From 2-02-FULL-38-15 sp964645555 (lineage in GTDB: Bacteria; Patescibacteriota; Microgenomatia; Daviesbacterales; UBA10151), in the NCBI GenBank assembly GCA_964645555.1, contig CAZYBP010000005.1, positions 1 through 35,469 on the forward strand: a stretch of 35,469 nucleotides of DNA, read 5' to 3'. Every line of letters starts with the position of its first letter. Position 1 is the first letter of the stretch. The notes beneath the pieces are model-generated. The model ran no database searches and had not been told where the DNA came from. It saw only the letters and a list, made by a program, of their open reading frames with translations. Shown here piece by piece: positions 1 to 7,978 of this stretch. Both the position numbers and the translations under genes were made by a program.

Positions 1-22
1 TCTTAGAATCTAAAGTCTTGAT

Positions 23-862
23 TTATTTCACTTGACTCTTGACTCTAGTCACTAGACTCTCTAATCCTCCCCAACCTGACACCCGATGCTGCTGAACTAT
101 TCCCAGTATTGTATACGTATTCCAATAAATTGCAAGCCCGATGGGAAAAGTAAAGGCAAAATAACCAATCATCAAAGGCATCATAAATACCATCTGAGAT
201 TGTACTTGACCCATACTTTCTTCCAAACCTTCCTTTTCTTTTTCTTCCTTAGGAGAATCAGAAGGGTAGCGCTTAACAGGTACAGGCAATGCCATCTTTG
301 ATTGGACAAAAGTTAATAAAGCTGTAATTATAGGTACCAAAAGTAACAACAAACCAAATTGGGAGAATTCTGATGGTTTAATCCCTAGGTTTATTCCAAA
401 AAAGTTGGGATCTAAGTAACTGGGAAGTTTCATTGAGGGAGAATATAGCAAAGAATTTATCTTATCAATATTTCCATCTGCTCCAGGCAAAATATTGATA
501 ATCGCTTGATAGAGAGCAATAAAAACTGGGATTTGGATTAGGGCCGGTAAACAACCACCTGCAGGGTTAACCCCATGTTCTTTATATAAAGCCATTTGAG
601 CAGTAGCCAAAGCCTGCTTATCACCCTTATGCTTTTTCTTTAACTCATCCAAATGTGGCTTAAGGTCTGCCATTTTTTTGGTAGCCGCCATCTGACTACT
701 CATAAAAGGCCATACCAAAACTCTTATTAACACAGTTAAAATTATGATGGAAAATCCCAAAGCCCCGGGAATGTGCAAAGACTGCAACCCCTGGAATATA
801 AAGACCAATAGGTTTATGACAGGACCTAAAAATATTAAATTAAATATTGCTCCTATATCCAT
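23..862 (-). CDS. yidC: YidC/Oxa1 membrane protein insertase
   Basis: YidC/Oxa1 proteins insert and fold proteins in the cytoplasmic membrane, alone or with SecYEG. The 279-residue product is a short type lacking the large periplasmic domain of Proteobacterial YidC. It has hydrophobic segments near residues 8-25, 36-55, 105-125, 170-188 and 225-265. The conserved arginine lies in TVLIRVLVWPF (about residue 47), followed by the charged cytoplasmic loop rich in K/D and the motif NPAGGCLPALIQIPVF, which is typical of the family. It is the last gene in this window of rpmH-rnpA-yidD-yidC, 6 bases after yidD. The operon may continue past the left edge (jag often follows). The last codons lie in a palindromic repeat also found at 9760-9780. 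No SD is seen. The assignment is firm. Confidence 0.96.
   Translation of the reverse strand: MDIGAIFNLIFLGPVINLLVFIFQGLQSLHIPGALGFSIIILTVLIRVLVWPFMSSQMAATKKMADLKPHLDELKKKHKGDKQALATAQMALYKEHGVNPAGGCLPALIQIPVFIALYQAIINILPGADGNIDKINSLLYSPSMKLPSYLDPNFFGINLGIKPSEFSQFGLLLLLVPIITALLTFVQSKMALPVPVKRYPSDSPKEEKEKEGLEESMGQVQSQMVFMMPLMIGYFAFTFPIGLAIYWNTYTILGIVQQHRVSGWGGLESLVTRVKSQVK
41..61. repeat. Palindromic dispersed repeat inside the yidC 3' end
   Basis: gactctagtcactagactctc has a palindromic core (ctagt-c-actag). It matches 9760-9780 (gattctagcgactagactctc) at 18 of 21 positions. Here it encodes part of the C-terminal tail of YidC. Confidence 0.5.
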
Positions 863-868
863 ATTATT

Positions 869-1069
869 TTATTTACAACTCCAGATTCTTTTTAAACCAA
901 GCCAACTGCCTTTAATCACCCCATATTCCTCAATTTTCTCTTTTGTATATTCAGAACAAGAAGTAGAAAACTTACAGGCGCCACCTGGTGCAAACAAAAC
1001 TAAAATTCCTTTATCAAAAGAAAGAAAAGTTTGATAGAAATTTAGTAAACCAATTAATATCTTCTTCAT
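869..1069 (-). CDS. yidD: YidD membrane protein insertion efficiency factor
   Basis: YidD is a small membrane-associated protein that supports YidC-dependent insertion. The 66-residue product begins with a short hydrophobic/amphipathic helix and carries the family's conserved block GGACKFSTSCSEYTKEKIE followed by GVIKGSWLGLKRIWSC, with the conserved cysteines. Its start codon overlaps the rnpA stop as ATGA (4 bases), so translation is probably coupled. It sits in the usual place between rnpA and yidC. Size and motifs fit the family. Confidence 0.95.
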   Translation of the reverse strand: MKKILIGLLNFYQTFLSFDKGILVLFAPGGACKFSTSCSEYTKEKIEEYGVIKGSWLGLKRIWSCK

Positions 1070-1401
1070 ATAATTTCTGCTTTTTTTAAACCTTCCTCCA
1101 AATCTGACAACACCTCTTGTGATTTTACCTCAAGTATGGCGTGTTTGGGAAGGGCTATAATGTTTATGTCTTTTGGCAGTTTATCATACAAACCTTCAAA
1201 CCCCTTTGACATAAGCCTTCTCGCTCTGTTTCTTTCATTTGCTTTGTTAAAACTTTTTCCCGATAGAGCAATACCTAGTCTCGCTTGTGCATTTTGTCCG
1301 TTTTTGACAAAAAGTTTAGCAAATTTTGTTTCAACCTTGTCACCTGTTGCCACCCATTTGAAATCTGTTTTGAGGTTTAAGCGCTTATCTTTGGAAAGCA
1401 T
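1066..1401 (-). CDS. rnpA: Ribonuclease P protein component
   Basis: This is the protein subunit of RNase P, which assists the catalytic RNA in 5' maturation of pre-tRNA. The 111-residue product shows the family's RNR motif as ANERNRARRLM near residues 53-63. Before it come the N-terminal KRLNLKTDFKWV segment and the LGIALSGKSFNKA strand-turn, the family's usual RxGxxxxKKxGxAVxRNxxRR region in divergent form. The start ATG shares a base with the rpmH stop (TAATG), and the end overlaps yidD by 4 bases. Tight packing supports one transcript from the rpmH promoter. Confidence 0.95.
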   Translation of the reverse strand: MLSKDKRLNLKTDFKWVATGDKVETKFAKLFVKNGQNAQARLGIALSGKSFNKANERNRARRLMSKGFEGLYDKLPKDINIIALPKHAILEVKSQEVLSDLEEGLKKAEII

Positions 1402-1538
1402 TAAACTGTTAGACGAACCCGGCCTTCTGATCTTCGTCTTTTTAATACCTTTCTTCCACCGGAAGTTGCCATTCTGGCTCTAAAACCATGTTTTCTGGCC
1501 CTTTTTAATTTTTTTGGCTGGTATGTTCTTTTTGGCAT
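1401..1538 (-). CDS. rpmH: 50S ribosomal protein L34 (small ORF)
   Basis: Reading the minus strand from the ATG at 1536-1538 gives a 45-residue basic protein that starts MPKRTYQPKKLKRARKHGF, continues RARMATSGGRKVLKRRRSEG and ends RVRLTV. This is L34 in full: the N-terminal KRTYQP motif and the GFRARM...GR.V...RR..GR core are all present. It is the first gene of the rnpA-yidD-yidC operon and its stop overlaps the rnpA start by one base. Gene order rpmH-rnpA-yidD-yidC, diverging from dnaA, is the classic bacterial origin arrangement. An extended -10 promoter lies just upstream. Confidence 0.97.
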   Translation of the reverse strand: MPKRTYQPKKLKRARKHGFRARMATSGGRKVLKRRRSEGRVRLTV

Positions 1539-1547
1539 AACAAAAGC

Positions 1548-1556
1548 AGTATATCA
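1548..1556 (-). promoter_or_regulatory. Extended -10 promoter of rpmH operon
   Basis: On the minus strand the sequence TGATATACT is a TGn extended -10 with hexamer TATACT (5 of 6 matches). The -35 region is poor (TTAAAA-like). The predicted start of transcription is about 1541, only about 3 bases from the rpmH ATG, so the mRNA may be nearly leaderless. Confidence 0.5.
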
Positions 1557-1589
1557 TAACTTGATCTACTTTTTAATAGTTTCTCTATA

Positions 1590-1618
1590 TTGTCAGTTTA
1601 GTCATTGTGGATTAAATT
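1590..1618 (+). promoter_or_regulatory. dnaA promoter, overlapped by DnaA boxes
   Basis: TTGTCA at 1590-1595, a 17-base spacer and TAAATT at 1613-1618 form a plausible sigma-70-type promoter for dnaA, with a predicted transcript start near 1625. A near-match DnaA box (TGTGGATTA, 1606-1614) lies between the -35 and -10. Perfect boxes follow at 1618-1626 and 1638-1646, which suggests DnaA autoregulation. Confidence 0.5.
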
Positions 1619-1646
1619 GTGGATAACATCCAATCAGTTATCCACA
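1606..1646. promoter_or_regulatory. DnaA-box cluster upstream of dnaA
   Basis: Two perfect 9-mer boxes face each other: TGTGGATAA at 1618-1626 (reverse complement of TTATCCACA) and TTATCCACA at 1638-1646. A one-mismatch box TGTGGATTA lies at 1606-1614. The boxes overlap the dnaA promoter and its 5' leader, so they may serve for autoregulation as well as origin function. Confidence 0.8.
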
Positions 1647-1679
1647 AGAGTAAATAACTGCAGGTTACTGCCCCAAACT

Positions 1680-2993
1680 ATGGACAATTTACGACTTTGG
1701 CATAAATTTCTAGAAATCATTAAACCTCAGATCAGTTCCGATAATTATAAGGCCTGGTTTTTGAAAACCTCAGTCAAGGAAATAACTGGTGATAAGATAA
1801 TCCTTTCTACACCATCTGCCTTTGTTAAAGAAACTTTGTACCAAAAATACTTAACCTTAATACAAAATACTTTTGAACAACTTACAGACAAAAGATTGAA
1901 TATTGAATTTATTGTACGAGAGGCAGCACAGCCAGAAACATCTACAGAAGACATTTTCCAGCCAATCCAAACCCAGGTATCTGTTTTAAATCCAAAATAC
2001 ACCCTAGATAATTTTGTGGTTGGTCCTACCAATAATGTAGCCTATGCCGCAGCCCAGGCAATAGTCCAAAATCCCGGTATGTCTTACAACCCTTTATATC
2101 TGTATGGAGGTACTGGTGTAGGAAAGACTCATCTGATGCTGGGCATTGGTAATGCCATTTTGCAAAAAAAGCCCGGCGCCAAAATTAATTATTGTTCATC
2201 TGAGAAATTTATGAATGATTACGTGGAGGCTATCCAAACACACAAGATGGCAGACTTAAGAAGAAAGTACCGCATGGCAGATATCCTCTTGATTGATGAC
2301 ATTCAATTCTTCTCCGGACGCGAGGGTACTCAGGAAGAGTTCTTTCACACCTTCAATGAGCTTCAAGGTAAAAACTCCCAAATGGTTTTTACCTCAGACA
2401 GGCCTCCTCACGAGATAGCCAAACTGGAAGATAGGTTAAAATCCCGCTTTGTCGGAGGTCTGATGGTAGATATTCAACCGCCAGACTTTGACACTAGAGT
2501 AGCTATTTTGAAAGCTAAGTGCCTGGAAAGAGCAGAGAACCTCCCAGAAGAATCCATTAGACTTTTGGCCTCATCACTCAATTCCAATATTAGGGAGCTG
2601 GAAGGAAAGTTAATGCAGGTGCTACAACTACTCAAGTTAAAAAATCTTCCTCCTACAGCAGAAAACATAAGTCTTAGCTTAGGACAACAACCCCAAAGGC
2701 CGATGAATACAGATCCTAAACAACTACTAGCTGCTGTTTGTGATTACTTTAGTTTATCCACCAAGGATTTAACTGGGCCAAAAAGACAGAAAGAGCTAGT
2801 CCTGCCAAGACACATAGCGATGTATTTACTTTCTGAAGAACTTAAGTTGACAGTAGAGCGGATCGGGCAGTTACTTGGGGGAAGAGATCACACTACAGTC
2901 ATGCACGGACGGGATAAGATCAAAAGGCTTATGGCCTCAGACCGGGAGATTTTAAGAATATTCACCGAGGTTAGGAATAAACTTATCCACTAA
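1680..2993 (+). CDS. dnaA: Chromosomal replication initiator DnaA
   Basis: DnaA binds DnaA boxes and opens the origin in an ATP-dependent way. The 437-residue product has the N-terminal domain I (WHKFLEIIKPQIS...), a short linker, an AAA+ domain with Walker A GGTGVGKTH (about 143-151) and Walker B LLIDDIQFF (about 203-211), and domain IV with the box-binding signature GGRDHTTVMHG (about 400-410). I chose the ATG at 1680 because the product then starts MDNLRLWHKFL like the family. The open frame upstream to 1605 reads through the DnaA boxes and adds 25 unrelated residues. The final codons (KLIH-stop) themselves form a DnaA-box-like TTATCCACT. Identity is certain. Confidence 0.98.
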   Translation: MDNLRLWHKFLEIIKPQISSDNYKAWFLKTSVKEITGDKIILSTPSAFVKETLYQKYLTLIQNTFEQLTDKRLNIEFIVREAAQPETSTEDIFQPIQTQVSVLNPKYTLDNFVVGPTNNVAYAAAQAIVQNPGMSYNPLYLYGGTGVGKTHLMLGIGNAILQKKPGAKINYCSSEKFMNDYVEAIQTHKMADLRRKYRMADILLIDDIQFFSGREGTQEEFFHTFNELQGKNSQMVFTSDRPPHEIAKLEDRLKSRFVGGLMVDIQPPDFDTRVAILKAKCLERAENLPEESIRLLASSLNSNIRELEGKLMQVLQLLKLKNLPPTAENISLSLGQQPQRPMNTDPKQLLAAVCDYFSLSTKDLTGPKRQKELVLPRHIAMYLLSEELKLTVERIGQLLGGRDHTTVMHGRDKIKRLMASDREILRIFTEVRNKLIH

Positions 2994-3168
2994 GCTAAGG
3001 CACTTATCCACCACTTATCCACCAAATATCCACTCAGTTTGAACACGAAATTTTGGCGAAAAACGAATTTAAATGTCAGTCTTTCCCACATATCCACCGA
3101 CTATATTAATATGATTACTTATTTAAATATCTAGGGTATAATCTACAGGAATGTTTATAACTTAAGAT
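2983..3168. other. Probable replication origin (oriC)
   Basis: Downstream of dnaA there are same-strand DnaA-box-like 9-mers: TTATCCACT (2983-2991), TTATCCACC (3004-3012), TTATCCACC (3015-3023), ATATCCACT (3026-3034) and ATATCCACC (3090-3098). The second to fourth are spaced exactly 11 bases apart, one helical turn. They are followed at about 3100-3145 by an AT-rich stretch (ctatattaatatgattac, then acttatttaaatatctag) that fits a DNA unwinding element. The position between dnaA and dnaN is standard. Unwinding and start sites are not proven by sequence alone. Confidence 0.8.
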
Positions 3169-3621
3169 ATGGATATAAATTGGCAAGCAATTGGAGTAAT
3201 CATTCTTTTATTAATCATTACTTACCTTTTAGGCAGACTCCATTCCAGGAAAACCACTGATATACCTACAGATTTAATTGATCTTTATAGAGGTGTGCAA
3301 GACTTACCAGCCAAGGTTTTGCAGGTTTTACAAGGTTCAATCAATCCTCAAAAAGGTAAAATGGCAGAACTTTTAACCTATGCGGAACTACGTTACGACT
3401 ATGATAGAATTATCCCCCTAGGTTGGCCGATAGATTTTATTGGTATTAAAAACGGTGAAAGGATTGATTTTATTGAGGTTAAGTCCGGAGTAACTCATAT
3501 CTTGACAGAGGAGGAAAAACACATTAAAAATCTGATTGTATCAGGAAGGGTTAATTTTAGGCTAATTAAAGTAACAGAAGACGAAATACAAAAGTTCATT
3601 ACTGCCCGAAAAACATCATGA
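3169..3621 (+). CDS. Membrane-anchored PD-(D/E)XK endonuclease, Holliday-junction-resolvase related
   Basis: The 150-residue product begins with a hydrophobic helix (about residues 8-22, IGVIILLLIITYLLG) and then has a nuclease-like domain. GKMAELLTYAEL (conserved E), WPIDFIGI (catalytic D) and RIDFIEVKSG (ExK) together make the PD-(D/E)XK core seen in predicted secreted or membrane endonucleases distantly related to archaeal Holliday junction resolvases (COG4741-like). The substrate is unknown. The last four bases overlap the dnaN start (ATGA), so the two are co-translated. It is the first gene after oriC, an odd place for a membrane-tethered nuclease. Family call is likely; function is inference. 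Confidence 0.75.
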   Translation: MDINWQAIGVIILLLIITYLLGRLHSRKTTDIPTDLIDLYRGVQDLPAKVLQVLQGSINPQKGKMAELLTYAELRYDYDRIIPLGWPIDFIGIKNGERIDFIEVKSGVTHILTEEEKHIKNLIVSGRVNFRLIKVTEDEIQKFITARKTS

Positions 3622-4718
3622 AATTTACTATCTTGCAACAAGACCTCCTGCCTGTACTTCAATCAGTTTCCCGCTCAGTGGGAGTTAGATCTAATTTACC
3701 GATTTTAGATAATATTTTATTATCAGTAGAGGGCAAAAGACTAAAGCTGGCAGCTACTAATCTGGAAATAGGAGTAATTAGGTTTTTGCCGGTTGAGGAT
3801 GGTATTGACGGTGAAATTACAGTACCGGCTAAAACCCTACTTGAGTTAATTTCCGGCTTAGGTCAGAGTCAGATTACCATTGAGTCGGCTCAGGAAGTAT
3901 TAACAATCCAGTCTGGTAAGTTAAAAGCCTCAATCAATGGTATCTCTGCATCCGAGTTCCCGGCAATTCCGCTATCAAATGATAAAGGAGTAAGTTTTGC
4001 TAAAGAAGTTTTCTCAAGCTCTGCTCAAATCCTTTTTGCTGCAGCAGTAGATGAAGGCAGGCCTGTTTTAACCGGAGTTTTAACTGATGTAACAGATTCC
4101 AAGTTGGATTTTGTAGCCACGGACGGATTTAGATTAGCGCACCGCCAGCTAAGTTTACCCAAAGGGACAACCAAATTCAAAAGCCTTGTGCCCAAAAGGA
4201 CCTTTGAAGAGATACTGCGGATTATTTCAGAAATTGATGTAGACGAAATCTCTATTGCTACTTCTGAAAATCAAAATCAGATTATCTTTACTTTAGGCCA
4301 AACTGTAGTCTCCTCCAGATTAATTGAGGGAACATTCCCGGCCTGGGAGAAAATCATCCCTCAAACAATTGTAGGCAGAGCATTAATTGACAAAGAGCAG
4401 TTATTAAAAGCTGTTAAACTGGCAGCTATTTTTGCCAAAAACGAAGCCAATATTGTAGTGTTAAATACCCAAAAAGGGGTTTTAAGCTTAAAATCGGCAG
4501 CTAAAGAATTGGGTAGTCAGGAAAATGAGATTGAAGGAGAAATAGAAGGGGAGCAGCTGCAGATTGCTTTCAATACCAAGTTTTTACAGGATGCTGTTTC
4601 CAATATACCTACTTCTCAGATAATGATTGAATTTTCCGGACCATTATCTGCCAGCTTAATTAAACCAATTGGTGAAGAAGGTTTGGAGTATATTGTAATG
4701 CCGGTAAGGTTAAGTTAA
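3618..4718 (+). CDS. dnaN: DNA polymerase III beta subunit (sliding clamp)
   Basis: The beta clamp encircles DNA and tethers polymerase III and many repair factors. The 366-residue length is normal for three tandem clamp domains. Visible family features are the N-terminal MKFTILQQDLLPVLQSVSRSVG, LPILDNILLSVEG, the middle-domain RPVLTGVLTDV and FVATDGFRLAHR, and the C-terminal end EYIVMPVRLS (the canonical YVVMPMRL-type ending). It starts inside the stop of the upstream nuclease gene. recF and gyrB do not follow, as they often do elsewhere; instead a minus-strand secretion operon converges on it with a 4-base overlap. Confidence 0.97.
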   Translation: MKFTILQQDLLPVLQSVSRSVGVRSNLPILDNILLSVEGKRLKLAATNLEIGVIRFLPVEDGIDGEITVPAKTLLELISGLGQSQITIESAQEVLTIQSGKLKASINGISASEFPAIPLSNDKGVSFAKEVFSSSAQILFAAAVDEGRPVLTGVLTDVTDSKLDFVATDGFRLAHRQLSLPKGTTKFKSLVPKRTFEEILRIISEIDVDEISIATSENQNQIIFTLGQTVVSSRLIEGTFPAWEKIIPQTIVGRALIDKEQLLKAVKLAAIFAKNEANIVVLNTQKGVLSLKSAAKELGSQENEIEGEIEGEQLQIAFNTKFLQDAVSNIPTSQIMIEFSGPLSASLIKPIGEEGLEYIVMPVRLS

Positions 4719-5173
4719 ACACCACTATATTTTATTGTCCTGAAGTGAAATATTTTCTCTTGTCCCCATCTGCCTACACCATCAAACTTTGTTTCAGTGC
4801 CGATAAACAAGGTATAAGTAGTGCCTAACTCATAAGGCTTGGCAGGTATAATTTTGGCAGTTTTCCGGTCAGCCGATAATTCTACTTTGTATTTTATTTC
4901 AGGTTCAAGTTTGCTTTTAAATTCACCCACATTTTCCAATGATCTGTTAAAAGTGATTTCCACAATATCTGTCGCAGCAACAATATTATTATCTAAAGGC
5001 TCGGGTTTAGTGGAAACTATTTGAGGTGGATCATTTTGATCCACTTTAGCGGAAGAAGAGGGGGAAGACGGGGATTGGGTTCCGTCATTTTGTGGATTTA
5101 GGTATAAATATATACCCCAGGATGATAATAGTATAAAAAGACCAATGAAAATAAATAAGATTTTTTTATTCAT
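4715..5173 (-). CDS. Membrane-anchored Big_5/SbsA-type Ig-like protein
   Basis: The 152-residue product has an N-terminal uncleaved-type signal anchor (about 4-25) and a Ser/Pro/Asn linker. Then comes a single Ig-like domain of the Big_5/SbsA class: PPQIVSTKPEPLDNNI (the typical start, 'P.v.s..P..g...v'), VEITFNRSLE, then YELGTTYTLFIG and the ending KIFHFRT. Such domains are wall-exposed adhesion or structural modules. It is the last gene of the minus-strand secretion operon, overlapping the preceding gene by 4 bases (ATGA) and the convergent dnaN by 4. Function in the operon is unknown; an envelope accessory role is inferred. Confidence 0.75.
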   Translation of the reverse strand: MNKKILFIFIGLFILLSSWGIYLYLNPQNDGTQSPSSPSSSAKVDQNDPPQIVSTKPEPLDNNIVAATDIVEITFNRSLENVGEFKSKLEPEIKYKVELSADRKTAKIIPAKPYELGTTYTLFIGTETKFDGVGRWGQEKIFHFRTIKYSGV

Positions 5174-5583
5174 CTAATTACTAAATTTGTAAACAGCGAT
5201 AGATTTTCTATATTATGCTGTTTCAGAAAATAGTCAAATTCTTCCATTCCAGCCCTTCGATTACTTGAATCTAGGGTTAGGGTAAATAGAAAGTCATGCA
5301 AACTATAGTCTAGAGTAAAATACTTGCCCCGGTAGGGTAAAATCGAAATAAGATCTGTTATAACTGGTTGTGCTGCGACTTGTTTTTCAAATAAAATTGG
5401 ATCTTTTGAAAAGGCAGGAATTTGTGTAGCTGGTTTTGTTGCAGGAGTAGTGTCTGGAACAAATTGTTTTACTGGTTCAGTTTTGTCTTTTGGCTGCTTG
5501 TTGGTTGTTGAATAAATGAGTAAGAGTATAAGTATTAAACAGGATAGCAACACGATGATTAATATCTTTATATTTTTAGTCAT
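5170..5583 (-). CDS. Small membrane-anchored protein of unknown function
   Basis: I do not recognise this 137-residue protein. It has a strong N-terminal membrane helix (about 6-25, IKILIIVLLSCLILILLLIY), a Lys/Pro/Thr-rich extracytoplasmic linker (about 30-58) and a compact C-terminal domain of about 75 residues containing YRGKYFTLDYSLHDFLFTL. The layout mirrors that of its downstream neighbour, with which it overlaps by 4 bases, so both probably reach into the wall space beside the hydrolase encoded just upstream. Confidence 0.7.
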   Translation of the reverse strand: MTKNIKILIIVLLSCLILILLLIYSTTNKQPKDKTEPVKQFVPDTTPATKPATQIPAFSKDPILFEKQVAAQPVITDLISILPYRGKYFTLDYSLHDFLFTLTLDSSNRRAGMEEFDYFLKQHNIENLSLFTNLVIR

Positions 5584-5614
5584 AATAAAATTATTCTACA
5601 TCAAAAAACAGTAA

Positions 5615-7963
5615 TTATTTCGCATAAACAACAATAGCCTGACCTCTTGTGCTAAAAGAAATCGCTTTATTGAATTGGGAAACAGGTACACTATATTGCT
5701 CGGCGAGAATGGGATCGTTTATGTACACTCGATCATTACAAGCCTGATAAACTACCACCATATGACCAGGACCAGTGCCATTTACATGTGATATGCCGCC
5801 TGGGGTGTTTCCTTTTGCGCCGGATATTTGAACCTTTTCCAGCCCTAAACCTTTAGCATTATTTTCATAATAGACAGAAATCATGACTGGATTTTGAGTT
5901 TCTTGTATAAAATTTTTCAATTGATCGGCATTTTTAATATCTTTATATTCCGCACGTAGGTTATTTGGGTACCTTTTATTAAAGGAACCAGGAATGGCTC
6001 CGGCATAAAAACCTGCAGAGCCAGACCAGGCACCATCTGCTTCCCACTGATTTGTTACATCGGCAATCGAAACATTTATTCCCATTGACTGCAACACCAT
6101 TGCTCCTGATGTGGGTCCGCAAGTCAGCGGCCAAACCTTCCCTTGATAGACAGCTGCCCGTGGATAGTCGTATTCATCAAGGGGAGGAACGATATTTTTA
6201 GCAGCTACACAGCCCGTAGCGGGAGTAAATGGTTGGCTTACAATGCTGCCCGGGGCTTGAGATAAGGGAGGAGAGACTGCTTGTTTGCATTTTTGGTAAT
6301 CAGACCAAACTTCATCACAATAGCTATAGCTGTCGTAGCTACAGCTATTGTAGTATCTTTTAATGGCAGTGTTAATCTGATCTTTCGTGGGTTGGGCTGC
6401 TATCCCGTCAGCTTTTAACTTATTAGCTGCAACTGTTAAACTGTCAGTTATCTTACATAAGTCCTTCCCGGGATTATAAATATCCAGAGCCTGCATTAGC
6501 CCGAACGCTTGAGCAGTTTTTGCTCCATTGGCAATTTCATCTGGAGTGCATGGGTCATCTTGTCCATTTATACTGTGTAGCACTTGTCCGTTTTTCTCAC
6601 AGAATTTTTTGCCAGGATTGCAATAATTATTTGTTTTAATTGCGTCATGATTATTATCAGCATTGAATGCTGTAAAATCCTGACTTTCATGCATGGCAAC
6701 ACTGGCTAAAACTTGTGCAGGGATTCCGGCTGTAGCTGCAGCGTTGCTAATCCAGCCTGCTAAGATTGAGCTTTTGATTGGTTGAGGGTTGCCGGCCCGG
6801 GTAAATTTGCAGCTTGAAATGTCTGCAGCAGCCGAAACTGTAGTTGCAGGATTGGCATTGGCTATCTGAGTATTTGGGGTTGGCATAAGTGCCCCAGCCA
6901 TACCTAGTACAAACGCCAACACAAATATACCACCAACAAAGGATAGTGCTGCTTTTCCTCCTTTTGAAGACATCTTACTTGCTGAAGATAGACCTCCGCC
7001 CCTACTACCTCTGCCAAACCTGCCGAATTTTCCAAAGATACTTCTGCTTCCGGCTCCTCCCATGCCTCCTGGACTGACAATACCCGTAAGATTATTTACA
7101 AGCCCATTGCCCATCCTCCCTAAAAATGGGTTAGCACTCTCAAGTCCTGTTTTTATAGCTCCGGATATTCCTTTGCCTAATCTGCCCAAATTTCTTTTGG
7201 CAAATATTTGAGTATTTGACCCGGAGGTCTTTAACCAGCCGGGAGATTTCATGTTTTGTACTCCTGTAACCACCCCGCTGCTGTTGGCAAGAAAGATTTT
7301 GGATGTTGGTGTTTCTCCACCTAAACCCTTGAGGGTTCCGCTGCTATTTGCTGTGACCAATTTGGGGCCCGATGGGGTTTCCTGGATTATCCCGCTTTTG
7401 TTCGTAACTACGAGCTTTGACGAATCCGGTATTTCTGCTCCCGGCCCTTTGGTAATAACCCCGCTGCTGTTGGCAATAGATATTTCTGGTTTAGGTGGTT
7501 GGGCAACGCGCGGGATATTTTGGATAACACGCCGTCCGGAAGGAATAGATCGAGTAGCAGGTAACCCCATCGTACCTGCCGCTTCGCCAACAGGTGTCTG
7601 TGTGGCTAAACCTTGTTCAGCTGGGGCTATTGCTGTGTCCGGTTGTTCACCGGTTTCTCCTGCGACAACTGGTTTTTCCTCTAAAGCTTTTGTTAATTCA
7701 ATTTGTTGTGCTGGGGTAAATTGGTCTAAAGCCTGTTTTAGATTGCCGGGTTTTGATAAATATTTAATAAGAAAATTATCATCTTTGAACTCTTCCCCTT
7801 GAAAATCAGAAAAAGAGCGGAGCAGATTAAGGCAGTATGTTTTATCTACGGGTGTTCCTTCATTGTCCCTGGCGGAAATTTTATTTAGGTTAAAACCGCT
7901 CTTTTGTAATGCCCAAAAGAAGGCTCTGATTTTTTTAAAATCGGAAACTTCTAAATAAGCCAT
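5615..7963 (-). CDS. Bifunctional wall hydrolase: lytic transglycosylase plus C39-like peptidase (VirB1-like)
   Basis: The 782-residue product starts with a soluble helical domain (1-100). A low-complexity region follows with four spaced copies of an xANSSGxx motif (about 163, 186, 203 and 225), a Gly/Arg-rich stretch (255-335), and one membrane helix (about 338-360). An SLT-type fold follows, with candidate catalytic Glu426 in SVAMHESQDF and AFGLMQALD. The C-terminal peptidase_C39_2-type domain has Cys615 (LTCGPTSGAMVLQSMG), His734 (GPGHMVVVY) and Asp750 (VYINDP). The many Cys residues in the SLT region could form disulfides. In conjugation systems VirB1 and Gram-positive analogues pair a transglycosylase with a peptidase to open the wall. 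Position directly after virB4 supports that role. Confidence 0.85.
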   Translation of the reverse strand: MAYLEVSDFKKIRAFFWALQKSGFNLNKISARDNEGTPVDKTYCLNLLRSFSDFQGEEFKDDNFLIKYLSKPGNLKQALDQFTPAQQIELTKALEEKPVVAGETGEQPDTAIAPAEQGLATQTPVGEAAGTMGLPATRSIPSGRRVIQNIPRVAQPPKPEISIANSSGVITKGPGAEIPDSSKLVVTNKSGIIQETPSGPKLVTANSSGTLKGLGGETPTSKIFLANSSGVVTGVQNMKSPGWLKTSGSNTQIFAKRNLGRLGKGISGAIKTGLESANPFLGRMGNGLVNNLTGIVSPGGMGGAGSRSIFGKFGRFGRGSRGGGLSSASKMSSKGGKAALSFVGGIFVLAFVLGMAGALMPTPNTQIANANPATTVSAAADISSCKFTRAGNPQPIKSSILAGWISNAAATAGIPAQVLASVAMHESQDFTAFNADNNHDAIKTNNYCNPGKKFCEKNGQVLHSINGQDDPCTPDEIANGAKTAQAFGLMQALDIYNPGKDLCKITDSLTVAANKLKADGIAAQPTKDQINTAIKRYYNSCSYDSYSYCDEVWSDYQKCKQAVSPPLSQAPGSIVSQPFTPATGCVAAKNIVPPLDEYDYPRAAVYQGKVWPLTCGPTSGAMVLQSMGINVSIADVTNQWEADGAWSGSAGFYAGAIPGSFNKRYPNNLRAEYKDIKNADQLKNFIQETQNPVMISVYYENNAKGLGLEKVQISGAKGNTPGGISHVNGTGPGHMVVVYQACNDRVYINDPILAEQYSVPVSQFNKAISFSTRGQAIVVYAK

Positions 7964-7978
7964 AAGTTTAGAGTATCA

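Noticed and set aside
1605..1679. 25-residue N-terminal extension of DnaA
   Set aside because: It would be translated through the DnaA boxes and the leader; DnaA proteins start as the ATG at 1680 does.
7251..7802. A 183-codon plus-strand open frame
   Set aside because: Antisense shadow of the repeat-rich region of the wall hydrolase; the hydrolase frame has recognisable domains on both sides.
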